From contig CM066297.1 in NCBI GenBank assembly GCA_033816765.1, forward strand, positions 1,916,573-1,980,572: a DNA stretch of 64,000 nucleotides, read 5' to 3'. The position numbers were made by a program, and so were the translations under genes. Numbering within the stretch: position 1 is the first letter of the stretch; each line of letters begins with the position of its first letter. This DNA comes from Nothopassalora personata (taxonomy: Eukaryota > Ascomycota > Dothideomycetes > Mycosphaerellales > Mycosphaerellaceae). The notes under the pieces were generated by a model. It was not told the DNA's origin and did not search any database. It saw nothing but the letters and a program-made list of their open reading frames with translations. Shown in pieces: positions 33,912 through 44,883 of the stretch.

Positions 33912-35388
33912 TTACAAGAAAAGAGCACCGAGAGCCACAAGAGCAACTGGTGCGGCGGTGGCGATGGCGGCACCACCAATATAGGTAGCTGGGTCGGTTG
34001 GGTAAGTGCCGTTACCCGATGGCTTGTAAGCTTCAGGGTCATATGGGGTTGGAGCAGAGCCTGTGTATGCAGGGGCGGAGGCAGTGATTGGAGCAGAGCC
34101 TGTGTATGCGGGGGCGGAGGAAGTGATTGGAGCAGAGCCTGTGTATGCGGGAGCGGATGCAGTGACTGGCTGGGTGACGTAGCAGCCGCCTGGGCAGATG
34201 GTGACGGTCTGCGATGGCTTGTTGACTGGGTATGTCTGGCCGTGTGTGTAGATAGTCGTGGGAGATGGGCAGTCTTGTTCTTGTTGTTAGTTCAGGCACA
34301 AATAGGGACTCTCTCAGTGGCATGCATACATGTTGTGTAGGCGCTGACCGTGCTGGTGGTGTAGACTGGCGGTGCGGCCTTGGTCGAGGTGATGACACAG
34401 TTTCCTGGGCAGACGGTGAGAGTTGTGGCGGCGGTGACGGTGTACGTCTGGCCGTGTGTGTAGACAGTCGTGGGAGATGGGCAGTCTTGTTCTTGTTGTT
34501 AGTTCAGGTACAAATAGGGACTGTCTCAGTGGCATGCATACAGGTTGTGTAGGCGCTGACCGTGCTGGTGGTGTAGACTGGCGGTGCGACCTCGGTCGAG
34601 GTGATGACGCAGTTGCCTGGGCAGACGGTGAGAGTTGTGGCGGCGGTGACGGTGTACGTCTTGCCGTAGGTCTCAACGGTTGTGGCCTCTGGGCAGTCTG
34701 AGACTCGTTAGTTCAGGTCTTTGTGAAGGCACACTCAGAGGTGTGCTTACAGGTAGTGTACTGCGAGATGGTGGTAGTGTATGTAGTAGGGTAGTACGCT
34801 GGGGCGGTCTCAGTCGACGAGTTTGGGTAGTAGGCCGGAGCAGTCTCTGTGGAGTTGTAGTAGACTGGAGCAGTCCCCGTGGAGTTGTAGTAGACTGGAG
34901 CAGTCCCCGTGGAGTTGTAGTAGACTGGAGCAGTCCCCGTGGAGTTGTAATAGGCTGGAGCAGTCTCGGTGGTGTTGTAGTAGGCTGGAGTCGTGCTGCT
35001 GCCGTGGTATGGCTTCTCCTCAGACTTGCTAGGGTACTCGGTGGACTTGTACTCGGTTGACTTCTCCTCGGTCGTCGTGGGGTAACCTTCGGGCTTCTCG
35101 TAGGTGCTTGTGGGATATTGGCTGCTCGAACAGAACGATGTTAGTTATACTCAAACACCACGTTTCGGTGTCTCCCGGGAGAGGAGAGCAGGCTTGTCTC
35201 TGACTGGCGATATCTTCCACCCTCTAGACTTACGCTGGCTTTCCGTAGGCGCTCGTTGAGTAGGTAGCTGGAGCCGTGGTAGTTGGGTACTCCGCTGGGG
35301 CAGAGCTGTAACCACCGTAGGCGTAGTTGTCCTGTGGAAGGGCGGCAGCGAAGCCCGCGAGGGCCATGGCGGCGATGGTGTACTGCAT
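33912..35388 (-). CDS. Secreted GPI-anchored cell-wall protein with repeat modules
   Basis: Five exons splice cleanly: 35234-35388, 34751-35121, 34542-34697, 34330-34485 and 33912-34273, together 1,200 bp and 399 residues. The protein starts with a signal peptide (MQYTIAAMALAGFAAALPQ). A Thr/Tyr/Pro-rich region follows, with a 10-residue YYNSTGTAPV repeat. Two near-identical 52-residue modules come next (each with TVCPGNC), then a third diverged module with TICPGGC, A-P-A-Y-T-G-S repeats, and a hydrophobic C-terminus (about 25 residues ending LGALFL) typical of GPI-anchor signals. Exons 3 and 4 and introns 3 and 4 form a tandem duplication of 212 bp. All the internal introns from intron 2 onward split a codon after its first base, so modules can be added without a frame change. 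The likely role is a wall structural protein or adhesin. Confidence 0.85.
34274..34697 (-). repeat. 212-bp exon-plus-intron tandem duplication
   Basis: Exon 3 plus intron (34486-34697) and exon 4 plus intron (34274-34485) each measure exactly 212 bp (156-bp exon, 56-bp intron). They are nearly identical, including the introns, so the event is recent. Intron 2 and exon 5 show older, more diverged copies. Confidence 0.9.
34845..34995 (-). repeat. 30-bp coding tandem repeat
   Basis: About five copies of a 30-bp unit encode YYNSTGTAPV and variants. Three central copies are identical, which suggests recent slippage or unequal exchange. Confidence 0.85.
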
Positions 35389-35981
35389 AGCGAATGTGTT
35401 GGTGATTAGGTACCGCGTTCAAAGAGTGATGGGTTCGGTCGTGAAAGAGAGTGTTGTTGCGAGTGTATGAAGAGAAAGAGAGAAGTCACAACCGAAGTAC
35501 TTATCGTAGGCGTTATATTGGTACTACCTCCTTAAACGTATGGCTTAGCCTCTTCGTATGCCCATCATTACGGGACAAAGCACAAAGGATTAGCCCAATC
35601 TCTCATGATGTTTTCAATGCAGCCAGTGCGGACGCGCTGTCGCGCAGAAAGATTCGACCGTTGAAAGGCCGGTTCTCGTAGGCTTGGTTCGATTACTGCA
35701 GGTCCCAGAGCAAAACATGCTCGTAGCCGGCACAGTGACTGTTCCTGATGAAAGAGGCTCTTACGGACCGTTAGCTGCACCTGTCGAAGGACGTCTCCTA
35801 TCCCGGTCGCAGTATCCACGTTGCATTGCAGGTAGCGAGAGTGCAAGCTCATTCGCTGGCGCGTACGATGCGCGTCCGGGGAAAGCCTAAGTACGAGAGA
35901 TTCTTCCGTGGTAGGGCTCAGCGGCACGTGTCTTGGCGAACAGGAGCAAGGCACACGGCTCGAAGTGGTGTTGATAGACGG
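35389..35981. other. Intergenic region upstream of the GPI-protein gene
   Basis: I see no gene. It should hold the promoter of the GPI-protein gene and the 3' untranslated region of the cyclophilin gene. Antisense frames (for example 35568-35954) have no recognisable domain. Confidence 0.5.
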
Positions 35982-38018
35982 CTAACCGATGCTGATGTTC
36001 ACGATCTTGATGTCGTCGACCGGTTTCTCCTTCCACACCTTCGTGTTCTCAATCATATGCACAACGTCCAAGCCTTTGGTGCATCTGCCGAAGATTGTGT
36101 GTTTGTCGTCCAACCAAGGAGTGCGCTCGGTTGTGATGAAGAACTGACTAGCGTTCGTACCTGGACCTGCGTTGGCCATGCTGACCGTGTATGGCTTGTC
36201 GTGTCGGAGTTCAGGAGTGAACTCATCTTCGAACTCCTTGCCCCAGATCGATTCGCCGCCAGTTCCGTCTCCGAGGGGATCCCCTGCAACGATTTCAGTA
36301 TATAATACCCTATCATGATGCGCCGATGAAACCCATCGGTGCAAATTAGAAAACCGCCTGAGGAATTACATACCAGTCTGTATCATGAACTTCCGGATGA
36401 TCCGATGGAAGATGATGCCGTTGTAGTAGCCGTTGCGTGCATGTGTCGTGAAGTTCTCAACAGCTTTGGGTGCATACTGCGGGTACATGCGGATCTGTAT
36501 GTCGCCCATCGTTGTATGTATGGTGGCAGATGTGCCCATACGTACCTCACGAGCTTCTTCTTCTGCTTTCTTGGCGGCATTGAGACTGCGAGGCTTCTCG
36601 TTGTGGATGTCACGATCAGATTTGGAAACGTTGTCCTCGTTCGTGAACATGTAGAATCGCACTTTACCAAAGCCAGTGCTTACGAGCATAGCGTCTCGTG
36701 CCTCTGCTTCAGCCAACAGTGGGTTGTCGGAGGTTGCCATTTGCACTGTGACGACTCCCTTCTTCTCTGGCTGTCCCTGGTACAGAGCCAGATTCAAGGG
36801 TCGATACGGCTCATCCCGACCATATGCCTTGACAACACGATTCGAGAATGTATTGATGACTTTCGTGCCCAGAATACTGCCGTACAGGACAAAGTGGCCA
36901 CTTTCGTCGAAGATGACATTTATGCGATTGCGAACAGCAGGATGCTCCAATTCACGTTCAACAGCAATGCGGCGACCAAATTCGATTGCTTCTAGTGGCT
37001 GCTTGGTAAGTGTTCCGGCTTGATGCATGTCCGTGATGGTAGTGATGCTTTCATCGTACGTCCGCTGCAGCTTGCCTGTCGCAAAGTCGAAAAGTCGCAC
37101 TTTCCGGTCTGGGAACGAGAAGGTCGCAAATTGCTCGCCATTCGGCGAAAGAGTGATGGAGCTGGGCACCGATTTGGATTTCTTGAACTCGAACAGCGAA
37201 GTGCTGCTCTTGATCTCGAAGACGTTATCGGGCTTCTCGTATGAACCAGAGGGTTGCCAGTACTCGATCATTCCACTCTCATCCGCCGAAATTACACAAT
37301 CGTAGGCGTTGTTGTATGCCATGATATGTACAGGCTTGCGATGAAGATTTGTGATGGTATGCATCGGTTTCTGATTCTCTCCGCGGCCGTCGTAGATGGC
37401 GATGCTTCCATCCGTCTCGCTCGATACTGCAAGAAGCGGATACGATGTTCCGGTGGCATGCACATAGCAGATACACCTTGGCGACTGCTCCGGCTCGAGC
37501 ATTGCCAGCAGATCGAAGGTCGCGACATCGAAGATCTTGATCGTGTTGTCCGCGCCAGCTGTAGCATAGCTGCGCCCGTCGGAGCTGACAGTCACACTGC
37601 GTATTTCGCCCTGATGCGCCCGGTACTCCTTGACAAACTCAATGCCGCCGGACGTTTTCTTCCAGAACTTGACATAGCCATCGACGGAACTGGTGATGAG
37701 GAAGTCGGTGTGCGGAGTGATGTTGACGAAGGACAATTGCTCCTTGTGCATCAACGACTTTGAGTATCGTGTCGCGCTCGGCAAGGCTGCAATGTATTGT
37801 TTCTCGTATGCCAACTTCCGTCGCTTCTTCTTGGGCTGTTCTGCTGAAGGCAATGCGGGTCCGATGTCATCGTCGCTCGATTCGCTGTCGGCGTCGCCCG
37901 TCGCTGGAGGAGCGGCATTGCCATCGGCCTCTTCTGAGTCTTCTCGCGATCGCTTTGTGGCCTGATGAGGCGTCTCGTCCGCTGCGGCAGCCATGTTGCC
38001 GGCAAGACTCACCACCAA
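35982..38018 (-). CDS. WD40-repeat peptidyl-prolyl cis-trans isomerase (PPWD1/Cyp15 type)
   Basis: Exon 1 is 36374-38018 and exon 2 is 35982-36283, with a 90-bp GT..AG intron inside the cyclophilin domain; the spliced product has 648 residues. Residues 1-70 are acidic and end in a basic KKKRRK nuclear signal. WD40 repeats follow (about 90-480). The C-terminal cyclophilin domain (about 490-648) retains the catalytic arginine in FHR, the QFFITT strand and the tryptophan in [12 protein letters not shown], so it should be an active, cyclosporin-binding-type isomerase. PPWD1-type proteins are nuclear and associate with spliceosomes. A second in-frame ATG at 37994 (MAAAADE) is an alternative start. 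The gene lies head to head with the NF-X1/FAP1-type gene. Confidence 0.93.
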
Positions 38019-38102
38019 AATCCCACGTCTCTGCTGAACACCATCTTCACGCTAGTCATGCACGATCGCGCCAAGCGACAAGGATCGGAAGGTGCGCCGT
38101 CG

Positions 38103-38125
38103 CCCCCCCCCCCCCCCCGCCCCCC
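38103..38125. repeat. Poly-C tract (C16, G, C6)
   Basis: The tract lies in the 424-bp divergent promoter region between the cyclophilin gene and the FAP1-type gene. A run of this length can also be a sequencing weak point. Confidence 0.85.
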
Positions 38126-38442
38126 GAGCTTGATGATCGGGCTAATAACGTCTGAGTAATTCTATGCTCGTTGCAGTGGCGATGCAGCAAACGACTCCGA
38201 CTACGACTACACTGCACTTCAAAGCCACCCTCATCACTCCTCTGACTCACTCTCGCTCACCATCACGGAGCTGCGCCGCGTCTGCCGTTATTTACGCTGT
38301 CCATTAGGCATTGGACATACTTGTGAGAGCCTGACATTTCCTTGTTCCATTTCATCAACGCAACAGAAGATACGCCACATACGCAGAACAAAGGTCCCGA
38401 ACCTGTCTCTAGACTCATACAGCGACAACACTACTCCCCGGC

Positions 38443-41400
38443 ATGGAGGTCGCTCCCTCGGCACACGCCGGCCCTTCTAATCAGCATCCGGATCCGTCAA
38501 GACCACGCCAACCAAGACGCCCGGGACGTGGTAGGGGCAATGCACGAGGTGGCGAGAACTCTGCTCTGAGTTTCCGGCCTGCAAGTATTGCTCCAGAGGT
38601 CAGCGCATCGCAGGCTGCTACTCCGCACAGTGGCGATGGCCAGCGGAATCAACGAGGGCGTGGACGGGGGAGAGGTGGAGGACGCGGACGTGGCGGCAGG
38701 CCAGCAGCAGAGACCAGGAACGTCAACGGTCGCATTTTCGGTGGCCAATTAACCAGGGAAGAGATCAACACGTCGGATGCTTCCCAAGGACCAGCAAATC
38801 TACAAGCCGGCGCACCAGTCTTCGTGCCAGGACAGCAGCACGTTCACAATGTCACACAATCTCAGCCAGCTCAGAGGCCACCAAAACACCCACGGCAACA
38901 GAAAAGGCGAATGTCAAAGTCTCAAGCTCCTGACATTGCTACCCGCACCCACGAAGACATCGATAATGGCCACTACGAATGTGCCATCTGCACAAGCGAG
39001 GTCCGCCGAAACTCAAAAGTCTGGTCCTGTCATACCTGCTGGACGGTGTTCCACATGGCCTGTATCAAAAAATGGTCGTCGAATGCTGGAGCCGCCTTTG
39101 AGCGCGCACAGGATGGAGAGATCTCTCAGCTACGACAATGGCGATGTCCTGGTTGCAATTTGCCCAAGGATGATCTACCCTGCACGTACACCTGCTGGTG
39201 TGAGAAGGAGTCAGATCCGAAATCGCTTGCTGGCCTACCACCTCACTCCTGTGGCCAAACCTGCGGAAAGGACAGGGCTCGGAAATGCCCACATCCTTGC
39301 CAACTTACATGTCACGCTGGCCCATGTCCTCCGTGCACGCATATGGGACCAAAACAGGCCTGCTTCTGCGGCAAGCACGAATCGACGAAACGATGCTTCG
39401 AGACCGACTATACGTCTGGATTCAGCTGTGGCGAAGTCTGCGGCAGCCTCATGCCCTGTGGCGATCATGACTGCGAGCGTCCATGCCATGGAGGTGAATG
39501 TGGTGCTTGCGATGTCAGACTACCTGCCCGATGCTATTGCGGTCAGATGGAGAAGGACGTACTTTGCAGCGATCGTGGGGAGACAAAAGATAGCCAGCGC
39601 AACCACAAAGCTGATGGAGGTGAGACGATTACAGAAAGCTGGACCGGTGTCTTTGACTGCGGCAGGACCTGCAATCGCGCTTTCGATTGTGGCGTACATC
39701 GCTGCGAGCAGACTTGTCATCCACAAGAAGCGAAGGGAAGCCACTGTCCAAGATCACCAGATCTTGTCACATGTTGCTCTTGCGGGAAGACGGCATTGGC
39801 AGGTTTGACCAGCGAAGCGCGAACATCCTGCTCAGACCCGATACCCAGCTGCGATAAGCCATGTGGAAAGCTTTTACTCTGCGGCCACACTTGCCCTGAG
39901 GTGTGCCACACAGGCAACTGTCCATCGTGCTTGCAGACTGTCACCATCAACTGCCGCTGCGGTAGGACTACATCCAAAACAATCTGTCATCAAGGCATCG
40001 AGGAATCGCCACAATGCATGCGTGTCTGTCGAGCGAACATGAACTGCGGGCGTCATGCTTGCGAAGAACGATGCTGCGCTGGAGAGAGCAGAGCCATTGC
40101 ACGTCAAGCCAGCAGAAAGAAGTCGCGGCCATTGGCTTCAGCTGCGCGTGCTCCAGACGACGGTTTCGAGGCAGAGCACATTTGTACCCGTCAATGTGGC
40201 CGTCTGCTCAAGTGCGGTAACCACGGATGCGAAGAGCTCTGCCACAAAGGCCCATGCGGCACTTGTCGGGAGGCCATTTTCGAGGAGATCAGCTGCCATT
40301 GTGGGCGTACTGTGCTCCAGCCACCCCTTCCGTGCGGCACAAAGCCACCCCCTTGCAGGTTACCTTGTGAGCGACCGAAAGCATGTGGTCATCCCCAGGT
40401 TGGTCATACCTGCCATCTAGACGATGCGCCCTGCCCGAAGTGCCCATTCTTGGTAGAGAAGCGTTGCAAGTGTGGCAAGAAAGCTCTGAAGAATCAGCAA
40501 TGCTGGCTTCGCGATGTCGGGTGCGGCGAGATTTGCGGCAAAAAACTCAAGTGTGGAGTTCACTTCTGCCGCAAGATCTGCCATCGTGCTAGTGGGTGTG
40601 AAGATGCAAACGGCGAGGCGTGCCAGCAGCAATGCGGCAAGGATAAGAAGATCTGTGGCCACCCAGACGAGGCGCCGTGCCACGCACCCTTTTCCTGCAA
40701 AGAGGACAAGCCTTGCCCAAGCAAGATCTTCATTACATGTTCTTGTCAAGCACAAAAGCAGGAGATCCGCTGCGGTGCTTCAAAGTCCAGTGGTGGCAAT
40801 GGCGGCAAGTCTTTGCCCTGCAACGATGAATGCGCTCGCTTGGAGCGAAATCGAAAGCTGGCACTGGCTTTAAACATTGACCAGTCAACCCATGTCGAGG
40901 GAGCCGACCACGTGCCATACTCTGCGGAGACGCTCAACTTGTTTGCACAACATCCCAAGTGGTGCCAAACACAAGAGCGCGAGTTTCGCGTCTTTGCATC
41001 TGAGGAACATGAGAAGCGCCTTCGCTTCAAGCCGATGCAGGCTCAGCAACGAGCGTTCGTGCACGCACTGGCCGAGGACTTCGGTCTCGACTCAGAAAGC
41101 GTTGACCCAGAACCACATCGCCACGTCATGATCTGGAAGACTCCACGTTTTGTCTCTGCGCCGAATAAGACTTTAGCTGATGCACTGCGAATCCGTCAGC
41201 AAGCTCAGCGCTCCGCGAATGTCAGCGCCAACGTCTCGGAAAATGAAGGACATCCCGTGAAGACCAAAGCGAAGTCATTTGAACCTTTCAACAGCTTCCG
41301 TATCACGAAACCTCGCTTCGGACTCACCATTGATGAAGTGCGTACAGAAGTCAACACCATTTTGCACCCAAGCACTCCGTTCACCTTTGATATTGAGTTC

Positions 41401-41970
41401 TTGCCAAGCGAAGACGTCATCTTAAAGGCCGTCAGCAGGACTTTGCCACCATCAGAGCTCGAGAAGATGCTGGACAATTTGAAGACGCCACTGGGAACTG
41501 CCATTGCTGCTCAGAATCTTGGCACTATGCAGCTTTGCACCACCGATAACTCGCTCAACATCACTAGATACGAAGGTGATGGCACCACTGGTGATGGATG
41601 GTCGCGAGTGGCAGCTAAGAAGTCCGCTGCAAAGGCCAACGTCCAATGCAGCGGCTTTGCCGGCACGAACGCGTTTGCAGCACTCAGTGGTGGTGGCGGC
41701 AAAGTCACGTTTGCGAAGAAGACGCCGGAGAAGGTGGTCAAGCCAAAGCCACTTCCTGTCGCAGAGGACTGGGAAGCCGCTGAGCTTGCGGAGGAAGAAA
41801 AGGAGAGAGCGGTGAGCGCGAGTGAGGACGAGGTCCGTGCGCAGGTGGATACCCACGATGAGGTCCTTGATGATGAAGGCCCGTCTGCAGTGGCAACATC
41901 AGAAGACTCAGGCCTGGCAGCGTCCACAGAGCGCTTAGACTGGGCAGCTCAGGTAGAGTCAGCTCTGTAA
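38443..41970 (+). CDS. FAP1: NF-X1-type zinc-finger protein, FAP1 homologue
   Basis: The single open frame encodes 1,175 residues. The N-terminus is RG-rich (about residues 70-100). A RING/PHD-like finger follows (about 176-236, starting CAIC and ending WRCPGC), then a long array of NF-X1 cysteine/histidine repeats (about 265-765). An R3H domain lies at about 855-920, and the C-terminus is acidic. This is the order in yeast FAP1 and animal NFX1, which act as nuclear regulators and putative ubiquitin ligases; yeast FAP1 binds the prolyl isomerase FKBP12. The start at 38443 is the first ATG of the frame, and no intron is needed. The neighbouring gene encodes another prolyl isomerase, but any functional link is inference. 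Confidence 0.92.
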   Translation: MEVAPSAHAGPSNQHPDPSRPRQPRRPGRGRGNARGGENSALSFRPASIAPEVSASQAATPHSGDGQRNQRGRGRGRGGGRGRGGRPAAETRNVNGRIFGGQLTREEINTSDASQGPANLQAGAPVFVPGQQHVHNVTQSQPAQRPPKHPRQQKRRMSKSQAPDIATRTHEDIDNGHYECAICTSEVRRNSKVWSCHTCWTVFHMACIKKWSSNAGAAFERAQDGEISQLRQWRCPGCNLPKDDLPCTYTCWCEKESDPKSLAGLPPHSCGQTCGKDRARKCPHPCQLTCHAGPCPPCTHMGPKQACFCGKHESTKRCFETDYTSGFSCGEVCGSLMPCGDHDCERPCHGGECGACDVRLPARCYCGQMEKDVLCSDRGETKDSQRNHKADGGETITESWTGVFDCGRTCNRAFDCGVHRCEQTCHPQEAKGSHCPRSPDLVTCCSCGKTALAGLTSEARTSCSDPIPSCDKPCGKLLLCGHTCPEVCHTGNCPSCLQTVTINCRCGRTTSKTICHQGIEESPQCMRVCRANMNCGRHACEERCCAGESRAIARQASRKKSRPLASAARAPDDGFEAEHICTRQCGRLLKCGNHGCEELCHKGPCGTCREAIFEEISCHCGRTVLQPPLPCGTKPPPCRLPCERPKACGHPQVGHTCHLDDAPCPKCPFLVEKRCKCGKKALKNQQCWLRDVGCGEICGKKLKCGVHFCRKICHRASGCEDANGEACQQQCGKDKKICGHPDEAPCHAPFSCKEDKPCPSKIFITCSCQAQKQEIRCGASKSSGGNGGKSLPCNDECARLERNRKLALALNIDQSTHVEGADHVPYSAETLNLFAQHPKWCQTQEREFRVFASEEHEKRLRFKPMQAQQRAFVHALAEDFGLDSESVDPEPHRHVMIWKTPRFVSAPNKTLADALRIRQQAQRSANVSANVSENEGHPVKTKAKSFEPFNSFRITKPRFGLTIDEVRTEVNTILHPSTPFTFDIEFLPSEDVILKAVSRTLPPSELEKMLDNLKTPLGTAIAAQNLGTMQLCTTDNSLNITRYEGDGTTGDGWSRVAAKKSAAKANVQCSGFAGTNAFAALSGGGGKVTFAKKTPEKVVKPKPLPVAEDWEAAELAEEEKERAVSASEDEVRAQVDTHDEVLDDEGPSAVATSEDSGLAASTERLDWAAQVESAL

Positions 41971-42104
41971 GTAGCGTCAAAAGAGCGCATCAATTGCGTA
42001 CTTGCCTACGCCCCTGGTGCATATATCTCTTCAGCCGTTGCGATTTCACAACGGCTGCCCGCGTCCACTCATGATCGCCAAGCTCAACCTCACTTGTTCC
42101 AAAC

Positions 42105-42920
42105 ATGTCAATATTTCCTCGCAAAAACTCACTGGCCATCAACAGGCACCATTCCACAATCATGTCGGCCTCGACCACCAGCAATGTAAGTCACATGCGC
42201 ATGATACCTCCTCGGACACTGATACGCACAGCAGCAGCAACACTCAAGATTGCCGCCCCAGGCTGCGCCAAAAAGTTTTCGCTGTGGCGGAGCTCCTGGA
42301 GCAAAACTCCTCAACGACGTGCCAGCACTACAGCTCTTCGTGCTGCACAGCGTCAGTCCGGCTTGCCTAGGCACTAGTACAAGCTCGAAGACTCTCCGCC
42401 TTAAGATGGGCCTGGGACCGTCAGAAAACACTACTATTGCCCCAGTGCGGAAAAAAAAATATTGAAGTCCACAGACAGCGGAAGGCAAGGTGATGGATGG
42501 CAACTGCCACATGCCCACTTCGCTGCCTTGAGCGCTTCGCTGAGCGGTTCGCGTACGAACGAACCCTACTATCTTAAGCCGACGGTCACGCTCGACTTGG
42601 AGCGGGAATTCGACTTTGACGACAAGCGTGTCTTACTGTGTGGTGCGATGTTCGATGGCGAGAAGTGTGAGGGATCGGGCTGGTGGGAGGATATTTTCGT
42701 GGAGGATGAAGGTAGAAATGGCAAGGAGAGGACGAGTGTTGAGATGGCATGGGAATTGTCCGTGTCTGGACGGCGTTTGGGGATGGGAGGCTTTTACTCG
42801 AGCGATGGCGCGATCAAGGATCTGCTTGAGGTTGCAAGGGAAATGGCGAAGGGGGTTTTCCTGGAGTGTCTTTCGATTCATGGCTGGGAGAGCTCCGAGG
42901 ATTCACTTGCCTGCCATTGA
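42105..42920 (+). pseudogene. Frameshifted F-box-like protein, paralogue of the next gene
   Basis: One frame reads VFAVAELLEQ (about 42279-42308), matching VFAIPELLESILL of the next gene. One base is lost there, and the match continues in another frame (LLNDVPALQLFVLHSVSPACLG). A second frame change occurs at the A9 run (42451-42459). The third segment, 42465-42920, continues with a family-like end (WWEDIF, VEMAWEL, LLEVAREM). Two independent frame breaks make a functional gene unlikely, though an undetected intron at the second break cannot be excluded. Confidence 0.5.
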
Positions 42921-43199
42921 CCAGGGTCAATACAAGCATCGAGTGGCCAAGTCTGCGGTGGACGAAGCTCGGCTGTCAGGCAGAGCAAACGCGGCGATTG
43001 TTCGACATGTGACGCACAACGCACTGACCGTCCGACAATGACCACTTCTACCTTCAAGATTGTTCCTGATCTCCTAAATTCTCACCAACTCATCCATCAA
43101 GTCACAACACCGCTAGCAGCATTCATCAACTCATCAACTCCTGTCGCATGCCATTGCCACCAGCACAGCACAGTGTCACAACCATCAAACTCCAAGATA

Positions 43200-43967
43200 A
43201 TGTCGCCACCATCAGAGTCCCACGCAGCAAATCAAGTCTTCGCCATTCCCGAATTGCTCGAGTCCATTCTCCTCGACTCCTCTCTCCCACCGCACCAGCT
43301 CTTCGCACTCCAGCGTGTCGACAAGACCTTCGCGGGAACCATACAAGGTTCCAAGAAGATCCGCCGTAGAATGTGCCTCGAGCCAGCCACACCAAAGCCC
43401 ACTAACTCAACCGCTGCAGCCGAGACCGCCCTACCAGCGCCGACTACCTCCACCGCTGAAGCCGACATCACCACACCATCATCCAAGAATAGCAAGAAGC
43501 CCAAGTCCAAAGCCAGCTCCACCTCCACCATACCCAACACCGCTAACAGCGCGTGGAAACTCCTCGGCTTCGTCGCCCACAAGCAAGGAAAGCGAACTTT
43601 GACTCGTGTCAAATTACCCCTCGTGCTCAACATCTACAAGAGCAACAACCACAACGCCATCGACGTCCGTCTCGACTCGTCAGCAACCGAAGTCCTCCAG
43701 CTCATGAATAACCTATCGCCCCCGAGCTCATGGAAGAACATCCTAATCGGAGCGTCAGCATTCCAAGACGGCCGGAATCTAGAAGTGCGAGTTTTCGCAG
43801 ACAAAAAGCAAGTCTCGCTCTTCTACAAGTCGGAGATCCGGGCGGAAGATCTGACTATGGGCGAGATTGTGGAAGAGGTGAAGCATACATTGTGCGTCAT
43901 CTCGGATCCTGAAGAGCTTGCCTTGCGAGGAGAGGCGGATGGGAAGTCGAAGGGGGGTCTGCAGTAG
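43200..43967 (+). CDS. F-box-like domain protein of a fungal expanded family
   Basis: The frame is open from 43038, but the best start is the ATG at 43200, 19 codons before the conserved VFAIPELLESILL motif, as is usual in this family; the product is then 255 residues. The N-terminal motif with LPPHQLFALQRVDKTF resembles a short F-box, and RRMCLEP follows. The middle is a low-complexity Ser/Thr/Pro/Lys linker (about residues 65-120). The C-terminal domain includes PPSSWKNILI and TMGEIVEEVKHTL, typical for these proteins. The likely role is a substrate adaptor of an SCF ubiquitin ligase, inferred from the F-box-like motif only. A broken relative lies directly upstream. Confidence 0.6.
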   Translation: MSPPSESHAANQVFAIPELLESILLDSSLPPHQLFALQRVDKTFAGTIQGSKKIRRRMCLEPATPKPTNSTAAAETALPAPTTSTAEADITTPSSKNSKKPKSKASSTSTIPNTANSAWKLLGFVAHKQGKRTLTRVKLPLVLNIYKSNNHNAIDVRLDSSATEVLQLMNNLSPPSSWKNILIGASAFQDGRNLEVRVFADKKQVSLFYKSEIRAEDLTMGEIVEEVKHTLCVISDPEELALRGEADGKSKGGLQ

Positions 43968-44781
43968 TGATGAGAGCAAGGACGCCGAGAGTTGATTCTG
44001 AGGTCGTGGTATGTACATGTCATGCCACCTGGAAGGTTCGTGGAAGGAGGACGAGGGGACGGGAAGCGAGATCAACCGCACGCAGATCCATAACCTGAGG
44101 CGCTTCCTTCGCGCGTGAATTGCTAATGTCCTAGCTATACAGCTGCTGCGCTCTGGTAGGTTGGAGCAAAGCTATTCGGTTTGATGCTAGGGCGAAGCGC
44201 TCGGCGGCCAGCGGACTCTATCACCAGCCTTTGGGTAGAATATGCCTCATCTGCATGTGCAGCTGGTCGGTAAGAAGATGTCTTGACTGGGCACAAAGTC
44301 GGAAACGAGACTTATTGGTGTGCTATTTGCGAGTTTGGTAAAACAGAGAAGACTAGCGTCGGCGGCGATGATGGGAGGGATATGACAGAGGCCTTGGGAG
44401 CATTTCTCATCCAGAATGACCATGTTCGTGTGCTTGTGCTTGGCTGAGAGCGGTGTATGAGCATAGAGCAGAGTGGAATAAAGATCGATGCTCGAACTGG
44501 AACAGCGCAAAAGCGAAGTCGCTGACGAGATCATGTCGGACCCACTTCTCCGCGTTTGGCTTTGTCTTCACATTTCATGCTTCCACCCGTGTTTTTTTAT
44601 GATCAACCATCGTGACCAAAGCTCTTACACGACGTCTCACGTGAGAGAGTTGTTCCAATTGAGAAGAACCGGCGTGCCCGTCATGCCATAGCACCTCAGT
44701 CGACGAAGTTTGCCTGCCTGACGGATCCCACACAAGTCTGAACAATTTCGAGCTCCAAGCAGTCTGCAACTCAGGACTTAC

Positions 44782-44827
<46 letters not shown>

Positions 44828-44883
44828 ACATCGCATCCCAACCTATCCTCAGCATATTCTGCCCTCGGCCCCAAAGCTCGACA
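43968..44883. other. Intergenic region with (AG)n microsatellite
   Basis: I see no gene. An (AG)n run of about 19 units lies at 44785-44822, 60 bp before the decarboxylase ATG, so it is in the promoter or 5' leader. A 228-codon minus-strand frame (44575-45261) runs through this repeat and over the decarboxylase and is rejected. Confidence 0.7.
44785..44822. repeat. (AG)n microsatellite
   Basis: It is a pure dinucleotide run just upstream of the decarboxylase start. Confidence 0.9.

Noticed and set aside
36339..36995. 218-codon plus frame
   Set aside because: Antisense to the WD40-cyclophilin gene, which has strong domain evidence.
38777..39808. 343-codon plus frame
   Set aside because: Shifted-frame shadow of the NF-X1/FAP1 gene.
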